NCBI RefSeq assembly: GCF_035946395.1 | Contig: NZ_DASYZI010000090.1 | Span: 1-11,069 of the forward strand | DNA: 11,069 bases | Source: Actinocrinis sp035946395 | Lineage (GTDB): Bacteria; Actinomycetota; Actinomycetes; Streptomycetales; Catenulisporaceae | Direction: 5' to 3' | Part shown: positions 1 through 6,252 of the stretch, one piece after another | Layout of the letters: each line of letters opens with the position of its first letter | How positions within the stretch are numbered: position 1 is the stretch's first letter | Program-made: the position numbers and the translations under genes | The notes under the pieces: model-generated | The model's input: the letters and a program-made list of their open reading frames with translations, nothing else | The model's database searches: none | What the model was told of the DNA's origin: nothing

Positions 1-1
1 G

Positions 2-679
2 GCCGCGCCGCTGCTGGTCGAGCGGTTCCTTTCGATGAACCAGTTGTACTGGCAGATGCCGTACCACTACAACGCCTTCCTGCTGCCGATGCTCTTCCTC
101 GGCGCGGTGGACGGTGCGGCGAGGCTGGCCCGCTGGCTGACGGACGGCCGACCGTTACGGTGGCGGATCCTCCGACCGCTCAGCGCACGACTCGACGGAC
201 TCTCCACAGGCAAGCTGTCCCGCGCCCGACTCGCCGGGCGCGGTCCGCTGATCCGCGGCATACTACTGGCCGGCTTCGGCCTCTATCTGGCCTTTTACGG
301 CTGGCAATACGCGAACCGTTACCCGCTGTACGCGATGACGAAGGCGCCGTTCTGGAACACGTCCAGCCGCTCGGTGGCGGCCGGGAAGCGCGCCGCCGCG
401 CACGTGCCGAGCAACGTGCTGGTCGCCGCGGCCACGCAGCTCGGCCCGCAGCTGCTCAGCCGCGACCGGGTCATCATGTGGGACTTCCCCGGCGACCGCT
501 ACTACCCTCCGACACCGTGGGTGGTCGCCGACGTCGCGCGCAGTTCGTTCCCGTTCAAAACCGTCACGCAGCAACGCGACGACGTCGCATGGCTGGAGCT
601 CCAGGGCTATCGCGTCGTGTACCAAGAAGACGGTTGGGTCGTCCTGCACCAAGGCCCGCCGACCCTTGACGTGCACTAG
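2..679 (+). CDS. DUF2079-type membrane protein, C-terminal part (5' truncated by window edge)
   Basis: The open frame enters the window at base 2 and ends at TAG 677-679, so 225 C-terminal residues are visible and the true start lies outside. The first visible residues read AAPLLVERFLSMNQLYW, followed by a P-x-HYNAFLLP segment. This acidic/aromatic-HYN-xx-LxP pattern is what I know from DUF2079 predicted multi-pass membrane proteins. A hydrophobic helix (RGILLAGFGLYLAFYGW) follows after a basic loop. The tail is soluble and looks like the usual extracytoplasmic end, with a segment around NVLVAAATQLGPQLLSRD and a PTPWVVADV stretch. The biochemical role of the family is unknown; a GT-C-like membrane glycosyltransferase fold has been suggested, which is only an inference here. 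The TAG stop lies inside the left copy of the direct repeat of the adjacent mobile element, so the reading frame is preserved. Confidence 0.72.
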   Translation, partial: AAPLLVERFLSMNQLYWQMPYHYNAFLLPMLFLGAVDGAARLARWLTDGRPLRWRILRPLSARLDGLSTGKLSRARLAGRGPLIRGILLAGFGLYLAFYGWQYANRYPLYAMTKAPFWNTSSRSVAAGKRAAAHVPSNVLVAAATQLGPQLLSRDRVIMWDFPGDRYYPPTPWVVADVARSSFPFKTVTQQRDDVAWLELQGYRVVYQEDGWVVLHQGPPTLDVH

Positions 680-834
680 CCTCGTCCTTCGCACGTCGCC
701 CGGCCGAGCGAAATGCAGACCAGGACAATCCGGGGCTCGTCATCGAGCAATGGCCTTACTCGGCCCTGAGAAACACCCGATTTCCCCGGATTGCCCTTCA
801 CTCATTCAAGTGACGTGCGAAGGACGGGACTAGC
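675..834. repeat. Flanking 6-bp direct repeats (putative target-site duplication)
   Basis: ACTAGC occurs at 675-680 and again at 829-834, directly outside the inverted-repeat ends. The next base is C on both sides, so a 7-bp reading (ACTAGCC) is also possible. The left copy contains the TAG stop of the DUF2079 gene. Confidence 0.7.
681..828. mobile_element. MITE-like non-autonomous element (148 bp) with 17-bp TIRs and 6-bp direct repeats
   Basis: Bases 681-697 (CTCGTCCTTCGCACGTC) match the reverse complement of 812-828 (CCCGTCCTTCGCACGTC) at 16 of 17 positions, including 15 consecutive perfect pairs (683-697 with 812-826). The hexamer ACTAGC lies immediately outside both ends, at 675-680 and 829-834, as expected for a target-site duplication. 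If the duplication is only the CTAG core, the element would be 680-829. Inside, CAATCCGGGG (726-735) pairs with CCCCGGATTG (784-793), and GCTCG/CGAGC (735-739/744-748) forms a small hairpin, so the whole unit can fold into a long stem. No transposase frame fits inside. From memory, YTAR target duplications are typical of IS5-group and IS701-family elements; assigning this one to either family is inference. It sits between convergent genes and may also end transcripts. Confidence 0.75.
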
Positions 835-895
835 CCGCGCCCCGACAACCAACCCAGCCACTCACCCGTACAACCAGCCGTCGCGACTTCTGACT

Positions 896-931
896 TCACA
901 TCAGTCTGATCAGCCTGACATCACATCAGTC
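896..931. repeat. 11-bp direct repeat enclosing an 18-bp near-palindrome
   Basis: TCACATCAGTC occurs at 896-906 and 921-931, 25 bp apart. Between and overlapping them, 901-918 is a near-perfect palindrome (TCAGTCTGATCAGCCTGA, 8 of 9 base pairs complementary) centred on CTGATCAG. It lies just downstream of the 3' end of the DUF3145 gene and outside the MITE. With no loop and no U-tract it does not look like a standard terminator. An operator-like site is possible, but no gene start is nearby. Confidence 0.45.
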
Positions 932-955
932 ACAAACTGTCATCGAATCATCAGA

Positions 956-1447
956 TCAGACCACCTGGTGCAGCCAGCGCACCGGTGCCCCGTCGCCCGC
1001 GCAGCGGAAGGGCTCAAGCTCGTCGTCCCAGGGCTTGCCGAGCAGGTTCTGAAGCTCCGCTTCGAGATCCGCGCCGCGCGCAGCACGCAGCATCGCGGCG
1101 CGCAGCCGGTCCTCCGAGACCATGATGTCGCCATGCACTCCGGTCACGGCGTGGAACACACCCAGATCCGGCGTGGAGGAGTAGCGTTCCCCCTCGGCGC
1201 CTGCCGACGGCTCCTCAGTCACCTCGAAACGCAGCAGCTGCCAGCCGCGCAGCGCCGACGCCAGCCGTGTCGCCGTACCGGGCTCCGCGGCCCAGGGCAG
1301 CTCAGCCCGCCACGTGGACGGGGCAGCGGGCTGCCGCGCCCAGTCCAGGCTGACGCGCACCCCGAGCACTCCCGCGACTGCCCACTCGACGTGCGGGCAC
1401 AGCGCGCGGGGCGCGGAGTGGATGTACAGGACTCCACGAGTAGGCAC
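956..1447 (-). CDS. DUF3145 family protein
   Basis: This 163-residue protein matches the conserved actinobacterial DUF3145 family along its full length. It opens with PTRGVLYIHSAPRALCPHVE, continues through a VRVSLDWARQPAAP segment and a RYSSTPDLGVFHAVTGVHGD segment, and ends in the family signature GKPWDDELEPFR plus APVRWLHQVV. The family's usual length is about 160-170 residues. The start is GTG at 1445-1447, preceded by AGGAGA with a 7-nt spacer. This is clearly better than the longer frame reaching 1648, whose extra residues are not family-like. The function of the family is unknown; it is near-universal in many actinomycetes as a single soluble protein. It is transcribed toward the DUF2079 gene, with the MITE-like element between them. 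A candidate promoter lies about 110 nt upstream. Confidence 0.95.
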   Translation of the reverse strand: MPTRGVLYIHSAPRALCPHVEWAVAGVLGVRVSLDWARQPAAPSTWRAELPWAAEPGTATRLASALRGWQLLRFEVTEEPSAGAEGERYSSTPDLGVFHAVTGVHGDIMVSEDRLRAAMLRAARGADLEAELQNLLGKPWDDELEPFRCAGDGAPVRWLHQVV

Positions 1448-1562
1448 GGCGGTGTCTCCTTCGGTCGGCGTCGGTAGACGAGGTGCGCCTTCCCCAGCGG
1501 CCTTGTCCCGGTGCCAACCCAGCGAGTCCGTCGTTTCACGCCTTCGCCAAGCCGTACTTGTC

Positions 1563-1590
1563 TGTATATGTACTTGTCTCTCGGCCGCAA
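1563..1590 (-). promoter_or_regulatory. Candidate promoter of DUF3145 with flanking direct repeats
   Basis: On the minus strand, TTGCGG (1585-1590) is separated by 16 bp from TATACA (1563-1568), a plausible -35/-10 pair. The decamer GTACTTGTCT (plus-strand reading) occurs at 1554-1563 and 1570-1579, 16 bp apart, on either side of the -10. It could be a repressor or activator half-site pair. The leader to the GTG would be about 110 nt. Confidence 0.35.
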
Positions 1591-1673
1591 CCGCACCGGC
1601 CGGGCCAATCTGCTGATCGACCCATGCGAATGCACGAAGCATCCGCACGTGCTGTGCACAGTGTTCCCCAAAA

Positions 1674-1718
1674 ACGAGTCGTCCTCACTTCGGACAGGGA
1701 TGAAGTTCGGCGACTCGT
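1674..1718. repeat. Foldable inverted repeat of unknown role
   Basis: ACGAGTCG (1674-1681) pairs perfectly with CGACTCGT (1711-1718). Inside, ACTTC (1687-1691) pairs with GAAGT (1702-1706), giving a two-tier stem-loop of 45 nt. There is no run of T after either arm, so a simple intrinsic terminator is unlikely. It may be a small structured RNA or a degraded element end. Confidence 0.4.
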
Positions 1719-1985
1719 GTCGGCCGTCTTCAGCCTATCGTGGTTCGGCGATCAACGCGTGAAACACTGATGGCGGGAAGGGGACCCTGCGGTGGCCCCC
1801 GGCGGGACTCCTTCCGGCTCCATCTTCCGCCCTGCGGCGAGTCGACGCCGCCTTCATTGGACGCTGTGACCCTATTGGACGGATCCCGAACCTGTCAGGC
1901 GCCCGTACGGGTGACAATCTGACGACGGATCACCGAATCGGCCCGAAGAACTGCTCAGCATGAGCCGACGATCGCTGATGGCAGC

Positions 1986-3125
1986 TCAGGAACGCTCACG
2001 CTCCGGCCGACTGCGCTCGATGCTCAGCAAGGACTCGGCGGCATGATCGACCTGCAACGTCGCGTGCTGGATCCCGAACGAGTCGCGCAGCAGTTCCTGG
2101 AGCCGCCCGCGCACCGCGTGGCAGTCCTGCCCCGGCTCCACCAACACGTGCGCCGACAGCGCGGCGAATCCGGAAGTGATCGTCCAGACGTGTAGGTCGT
2201 GCACCTCGGTCACCTGCGGATCGGCGGCCAACGCCGCACCGACCGCCGCCGGGTCGAGCCCGGCCGGCGCGCCTTCCAGGAAGATCCGCCACGCGTCGCG
2301 TACCAGCCGGTATCCGGCTCGGGCCATCAGCGCCGCGACGAAGAGCGAGGCGATGGCGTCGGCGCGGGCGAATCCGGTGGTCAGCACCACGACTCCGGCG
2401 ACAGTCGTGGCGAGGAACGCCCAGGCGTCGCTCAGGATGTGCTGGAAGGCGCCCTCGACGTTCAGGCTGGTCCGATTCGCGCGGCTGATCAGCAGCGCGG
2501 CCACTGCGTTGACCGCGATGCCGACCAGCGCGGTGCCGGTCACCAGACCCCCGGCCACCGTCGGCGGCGAAATCAGGCGCCGTACCGCCTCGACGGTGAA
2601 GACGACCACGAGCACGAGCAGCGTGATGCCGTTGGCCTGCGCAGAAAGAATCTCGGCCCGCCGCAGGCCGTAGGTCCACGGCCCGCGCGCCGGCCGCGCG
2701 GCCAGACGCATCGCGAACAACGCGAGGCCCAGCGCGGCGGCGTCGGTGAGCATGTGGCCCGCATCGGAGATCAGCGCGAGCGAGTGCGCCGCGAAGCCGA
2801 GCACCACCTCCGCGGCCATGAACGCGAGGATCAGGCTCAGCGCGGCGGTCAGGTACCGGACGTCAGAATCCGCCGAAACCGCCGCACCGTGGTCATGCGA
2901 GCCGTGGTCATGCGCACTGCCGCCACGCACGCCGACATCGTGCGCATCGCGGTTATTCACATCCCGGTCGTGCGCACCGCGATCGAACGAACCATGATCA
3001 TACGTACCGTGCTCGTACTCATGATCCTGCCCGCACCCGCGCTCGTTCCCATGCCCATGGTCACGACCGTGCCCATAGTCACGCTCGCGATCGGTGTCGT
3101 GCCCGCGCCACCCTTCGCCTGCCAT
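1986..3125 (-). CDS. Cation diffusion facilitator (Zn2+/Cd2+ exporter) with His-rich N-terminus
   Basis: This 379-aa protein is a CzcD/ZitB-like CDF antiporter, which expels zinc or related divalent metals in exchange for protons. About six membrane helices lie between residues 90 and 270. Helix 2 carries H124-x3-D128 (in SDAGHMLTD) and helix 5 carries H229-x3-D233 (in QHILSDAW), the paired HxxxD sites of zinc-type CDFs. The C-terminal cytoplasmic domain (about 285-365) contains the family's HDLHVW and HATLQVD motifs. The first 80 residues are very His/Asp/Gly-rich (13 His by count), a metal-binding tail longer than usual, partly encoded by a 13-bp direct repeat (2887-2899 and 2902-2914). ATG 3125 is chosen because a TATACT -10 at 3150-3155 would place the transcript start near 3143, downstream of the alternative TTG at 3146. 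GAGGGG abuts the ATG, an unusually close ribosome site. Confidence 0.93.
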   Translation of the reverse strand: MAGEGWRGHDTDRERDYGHGRDHGHGNERGCGQDHEYEHGTYDHGSFDRGAHDRDVNNRDAHDVGVRGGSAHDHGSHDHGAAVSADSDVRYLTAALSLILAFMAAEVVLGFAAHSLALISDAGHMLTDAAALGLALFAMRLAARPARGPWTYGLRRAEILSAQANGITLLVLVVVFTVEAVRRLISPPTVAGGLVTGTALVGIAVNAVAALLISRANRTSLNVEGAFQHILSDAWAFLATTVAGVVVLTTGFARADAIASLFVAALMARAGYRLVRDAWRIFLEGAPAGLDPAAVGAALAADPQVTEVHDLHVWTITSGFAALSAHVLVEPGQDCHAVRGRLQELLRDSFGIQHATLQVDHAAESLLSIERSRPERERS

Positions 3126-3149
3126 CCCCTCAGCATAGCCCAGCAAAAC

Positions 3150-3155
3150 AGTATA
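3150..3155 (-). promoter_or_regulatory. Candidate -10 box of the CDF exporter gene
   Basis: The minus strand reads TATACT here, five of six matches to the consensus. No good -35 lies at 16-18 bp, but TTGTCA repeats sit upstream, overlapping the operator-like palindrome. The predicted transcript start (around 3143) supports ATG 3125 as the start codon. Confidence 0.4.
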
Positions 3156-3163
3156 TTGAGATA

Positions 3164-3184
3164 TGACAATGACAACGATTGTCG
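3164..3184. promoter_or_regulatory. Zur/Fur-like palindromic operator candidate upstream of the CDF gene
   Basis: TGACAACGATTGTCG (3170-3184) is built on GACAA-CGA-TTGTC and resembles the actinobacterial Zur box as I remember it (TGAAAACGATTTTCA type, 12 of 15 matches). A second half-site, TGACAA, starts at 3164. The site lies just upstream of the candidate -10. A zinc-responsive regulator of the Fur or ArsR family is a reasonable inference; the identity of the binder is not shown by sequence. Confidence 0.4.
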
Positions 3185-3253
3185 GCGTCGTTTGGGCGTA
3201 CCCGCCCAGCTCAACACCGGCCGAAGCGGGCCAGGCCAGTCAGGTCGGTCAGC

Positions 3254-4183
3254 TCACCCGTTCAGCTGCCGCGCGACCTCGCCCGCGATCAACTCCAGGT
3301 GGTCCAGGTCACCGAGGTCCAGGATCTGGAGGTACACCCGGCTCGTCCCGACCTCGGCGAACCGGCCGAGCTTGGCGACGACCTCGCCCGGCGTGCCCGC
3401 GTACCCATTCGCCCGGACCTCCTCGGCAGTCATGCCGACGGCTTCCGCGCGCCGCGCGACCTCCACGTCGTCCTTCCCGACCACGGTCGGCGCCGCGATC
3501 GAGTAGACCAGCGAGCCCGGGTCGCGGCCCGCCGCCACGGCCGCCGCGCGCACCCGCTCGAAGGCCGCGTCCGTGTCGTCCACGCCCCTGAAGCCCGCGT
3601 TGAACTCGTTCGCGTACTGCGCGGCCAGGCGCGGCGTGCGCTTCTTCCCGAAGCCGCCGACGATGATCGGCGGGTGCGGGCGCTGCGCGGGCTTCGGCAG
3701 CGCGGGCGAGTCCTCAAGCCGGTACTGCTTGCCCGCGTAGGAATAGGTCTCGCCCTCAGGGGTCTTCCACAGCCCGGTGACGATCGCGAGCTGCTCCTCC
3801 AACAGCTCGAACCGGTTGTCCGGGAACGGGATCCCGTACGCCGTGTGCTCAGCGTCATACCAGCCGGTGCCCAGGCCCAGCTCGACACGGCCGCCGGACA
3901 TCTGGTCGACCTGCGCGACCTGGATCGCCAGCGGGCCGGGCAACCGGAACGTGGCCGGGGAGACCAGCGTGCCGAGCCGGATGCGCGAGGTCTCGCGCGC
4001 CAAACCGGCCAGCGTGATCCAGGCGTCGCTCGGGCCCGGTAGGCCAGAAACCGATCCCATCTTCATATAATGGTCTGAGCGGAAGAAGGCATCGAAGCCG
4101 AGTTCCTCGGCGGCCTTGGCGACCGTGAGCTGCGCGTCGTAGCTGGCGCCCTGCTGGGGCTCGGTGAAAATCCGCAGTTGCAT
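3254..4183 (-). CDS. LLM class F420-dependent oxidoreductase
   Basis: This 309-aa protein is a bacterial-luciferase-like (TIM-barrel) oxidoreductase of the F420-using group; the substrate cannot be read from sequence. It starts with MQLRIFTEPQQGASY, then AAEELGFDAFFRSDHY (about 24-39), a PGPSDAWITLAGLARET segment, RIRLGTLVSPATFRLPG (68-84), MSGGRVELGLGTGWYDAEH (95-113), ERFELLEEQL-like NRFELLEEQL (123-132), and RPHPPIIVGGFG (168-179), all family landmarks. ATG 4183 is chosen because AGGA lies 7 nt upstream and homology begins at this Met; the frame continues 43 codons upstream through low-complexity leader. It reads in the same direction as the CDF gene 128 bp downstream, but that gene seems to have its own promoter. 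It is divergent from the MprF-like gene. Confidence 0.93.
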   Translation of the reverse strand: MQLRIFTEPQQGASYDAQLTVAKAAEELGFDAFFRSDHYMKMGSVSGLPGPSDAWITLAGLARETSRIRLGTLVSPATFRLPGPLAIQVAQVDQMSGGRVELGLGTGWYDAEHTAYGIPFPDNRFELLEEQLAIVTGLWKTPEGETYSYAGKQYRLEDSPALPKPAQRPHPPIIVGGFGKKRTPRLAAQYANEFNAGFRGVDDTDAAFERVRAAAVAAGRDPGSLVYSIAAPTVVGKDDVEVARRAEAVGMTAEEVRANGYAGTPGEVVAKLGRFAEVGTSRVYLQILDLGDLDHLELIAGEVARQLNG

Positions 4184-4236
4184 GCCCCCATCCTGGCACT
4201 GCGACCTTACGACCCTCTTCCCGGCTCCCAGCCGCT

Positions 4237-4288
4237 CCCCACACTCCCGGCTCCCCAGCTCCCTGGCTCCCTGGCTCCCTGGCTCCTG
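4237..4288. repeat. 8-bp minisatellite with G-quadruplex potential (G-rich on minus strand)
   Basis: GCTCCCTG is repeated three times in tandem (4258-4281), followed by a shortened copy (4282-4288). Regularly spaced C-runs at 4237-4240, 4246-4248, 4253-4256, 4261-4263, 4269-4271 and 4277-4279 mean the minus strand carries six G-tracts with 4-6 nt loops, a canonical G-quadruplex pattern. It lies 54-105 nt upstream of the oxidoreductase start and would be in its mRNA leader if transcription begins further upstream. Copy number may vary between strains. Confidence 0.6.
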
Positions 4289-4461
4289 CCAACCCTTCGC
4301 CGCCGTGGCCACCGGCGAGCGCCAGGAACCACGCGGCCCGGCGCACCGTCAGACCTTCAGGGACGTCGTTCTCGGTGACGGTCTGCGTACGGCTCGCGTC
4401 CCCGCCCTTCCGTCCGCCAGGATGGAAGGGACGAATCGGGCAGCGAAGGTGCAGGCGGCAA

Positions 4462-6252
4462 ATGGTGGCGGGCACAACGGAGCGCTCGGCCGACCGGGGC
4501 GGCGACAGCAGCGCCGTCGGTGCTGCTCGATCCCCCGGCGTCTTCGGCGGCCGACTGCGCGGGCCTGCGGCGGCGTACGCGGCCTGGTATCTGCGGCTCA
4601 CCGCGTGGATCAACCTGCTCGGCGCCCTGTTCGTGTCGTTCGGCAACACCGTGCACCGTCACAACTCCGGCGACTACTTCACCCCCTACCTGCTGACCGC
4701 CGGTTACGCCTCGGCGGCGTTCACCGCGTTCCTGGCCGTGACCATGGGGCGGCGCAAGCGCGCGGCGTGGATCTTCAACCTCATCCTGCTCACGCCGACC
4801 GCCGCGCTCTACGTCTACGCGATGTACTTCCCGGAGTTCCGCGCGCACGCCTTCAACTGGTTCTCCGTGGTCGTGACCGTGCTGCTGTGGCTCGCGCTGC
4901 TGTTCGGCCGCCGCGAATACTACGCGAAGGGCGACCGGAACAACCCGAGGCTGGCGGCCGCGGTGCTACTCGGCGGCGGTGCGCTGGCGGTGACGGTGGG
5001 CGCCCTGCTGGTCACCGTGTTCGGCGCGCTCGGCCAATCGAGTGTCGGCGACCGTGTCTCGTACACGCTGATGCGCGTCGCCTCGCTGTCCGGAGACGAC
5101 AATGGGCCGGACGGCCTGGTGGTAGCTCACTGGGTCGGCGTAATCATCAACCTGATGAGCCTGGCGCTGTTCCTGCTCATCCTCTACGCCCTCTTCCGCT
5201 CGCCACGCGGGCGCTGGCTGCACTCGCCGCACGACGAGGAGCGGCTGCGCGCCCTGCTGGACAAGCACGGAGAGCGCGACTCGCTCGGCTACTTCGCGCT
5301 GCGCCGGGACAAGGCCGTGGTGTTCTCGCCGACCGGCAAGGCGGCCGTCGCGTACCGCGTGGTCGTCGGCGTGTCGCTGGCCTCCGGAGACCCGCTCGGA
5401 GACCCCGAGGCGTGGCCCGGCGCGATCGACGCCTGGCTCACCGAGGCGTATCAGCACGCGTGGACGCCGGCTGTCGCCGGAGCGAGCGAAGAGGGCGGCA
5501 AAATCTACGAACGGCACGGGCTGACCGCGCTGGAACTCGGCGACGAGGCCGTGGTCGAGGTCGCGGACTTCACCCTCGAAGGCCGGGCGATGCGCGTGGT
5601 CCGGCAGGCGTACAACCGGGTGAAACGCGGCGGGTACACGGTGCGCATCCGCCGGCACGCCGACATCCCGCCCGACGAGTTCGCCGCGTTGATCAAGGCC
5701 GCCGACCAGTGGCGCTACGGCCAGAGCGAGCGCGGGTTCTCCATGGCGCTGGGCCGGATGGGCGATCCAGCCGACGGACGGTGCGTGTTGGTGGAATGCC
5801 ACGATTTCGAGGGCCGGCTGTGCGCGCTGCTCTCGTACGTGCCGTGGGGAACCAAGGGCCTCTCGCTGGACCTGATGCGCCGGGACAAGGCCTCGGACAA
5901 CGGCGTGATCGAGTACATGGTGATCGAACTGATCCAGCGGGCGGCCGAAGTCGGCGTCGAGCGGATCTCGCTCAACTTCGCCATGTTCCGCGCGGTCTTC
6001 GAACGCGGTTCCCGGCTCGGCGCCGGACCGGTGCTGAGACTGTGGCGCGCGGTGCTGCTGTTCTTCTCCCGCTGGTGGCAGATCGAGTCACTCTATCGAG
6101 CGAACGCGAAATATCGTCCGATTTGGGAACCACGTTTCGTGCTCTACCGGCGCTCCTCGGACCTACCGCGCATCGGCGTGGCTTACGCACACGCAGAGGG
6201 CTTCCTAGGTCTGCCGTCCATCTCCCCGCATAAGCGCCAGCCCCTGCCCTAA
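4462..6252 (+). CDS. MprF/LysX-like phosphatidylglycerol lysyltransferase-domain protein (DUF2156)
   Basis: This 596-aa membrane protein is predicted to transfer an amino acid, probably from aminoacyl-tRNA, onto phosphatidylglycerol, lowering envelope negative charge. About six hydrophobic helices lie near residues 42-61, 76-95, 102-123, 134-149, 164-190 and 221-245. The catalytic DUF2156 domain spans about 255-570, with landmarks DSLGYFALRRDK (273-284), SLASGDPLGD (305-314), KIYERHGLTALELGDEAVV (347-365), SLDLMRRD (468-475) and YRPIWEPRFVLYR (551-563). Unlike mycobacterial LysX there is no fused lysyl-tRNA synthetase domain. The frame opens at 4375, but its first 29 codons are basic and unlike the family. 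ATG 4462 is preferred, though AAGG is 12 nt upstream and GTG 4465 is a close alternative. Amino-acid specificity cannot be deduced. Confidence 0.9.
   Translation: MVAGTTERSADRGGDSSAVGAARSPGVFGGRLRGPAAAYAAWYLRLTAWINLLGALFVSFGNTVHRHNSGDYFTPYLLTAGYASAAFTAFLAVTMGRRKRAAWIFNLILLTPTAALYVYAMYFPEFRAHAFNWFSVVVTVLLWLALLFGRREYYAKGDRNNPRLAAAVLLGGGALAVTVGALLVTVFGALGQSSVGDRVSYTLMRVASLSGDDNGPDGLVVAHWVGVIINLMSLALFLLILYALFRSPRGRWLHSPHDEERLRALLDKHGERDSLGYFALRRDKAVVFSPTGKAAVAYRVVVGVSLASGDPLGDPEAWPGAIDAWLTEAYQHAWTPAVAGASEEGGKIYERHGLTALELGDEAVVEVADFTLEGRAMRVVRQAYNRVKRGGYTVRIRRHADIPPDEFAALIKAADQWRYGQSERGFSMALGRMGDPADGRCVLVECHDFEGRLCALLSYVPWGTKGLSLDLMRRDKASDNGVIEYMVIELIQRAAEVGVERISLNFAMFRAVFERGSRLGAGPVLRLWRAVLLFFSRWWQIESLYRANAKYRPIWEPRFVLYRRSSDLPRIGVAYAHAEGFLGLPSISPHKRQPLP

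Larger units (their letters stand above)
1448..1985. other. Gene-poor 538-bp spacer with scattered repeats
   Basis: I find no convincing gene. The short open frames here (60-95 codons) lack good ribosome sites and give low-complexity Arg/Pro/Ser-rich products on both strands. The spacer holds the DUF3145 ribosome site and candidate promoter, a 10-bp palindrome CTGTGCACAG (1652-1661), a foldable segment at 1674-1718, a repeated ATTGGACG (1856-1863 and 1874-1881), and a 10-bp palindrome CCCGTACGGG (1902-1911) about 75 bp downstream of the CDF stop codon. Confidence 0.6.

Noticed and set aside
791..1477. 228-codon plus-strand open frame
   Set aside because: It lies antisense to DUF3145 and overlaps the MITE end. 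The product is Arg/Pro/Gln-rich without recognisable motifs, while the minus strand is an unmistakable DUF3145 protein.
1448..1648. N-terminal extension of DUF3145 up to 1648
   Set aside because: The GTG at 1447 has a near-ideal ribosome site and family homology starts there. The extension would include the promoter-like region.
1902..1911. CCCGTACGGG as a terminator of the CDF gene
   Set aside because: It is a loop-free 10-bp palindrome without a U-tract; the distance and shape do not fit an intrinsic terminator.
3126..3146. TTG start of the CDF gene at 3146
   Set aside because: It would lie upstream of or at the transcript start predicted from the TATACT box and has no ribosome site. It is kept only as a possible alternative.
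2199..3506. 435-codon plus-strand open frame across the CDF gene
   Set aside because: It is an antisense shadow caused by high GC. It is rich in Arg/Gln/Gly and crosses both the CDF gene and its promoter.
4184..4312. 43-residue upstream extension of the F420 oxidoreductase
   Set aside because: It translates the minisatellite leader into a Gly/Arg-rich peptide unlike the family, and ATG 4183 has a good ribosome site.
4164..6233. 689-codon plus-strand open frame overlapping the MprF-like gene
   Set aside because: It is a frame-shifted shadow with Arg/Ala/Gly-rich composition. The other frame carries the full DUF2156 motif set.
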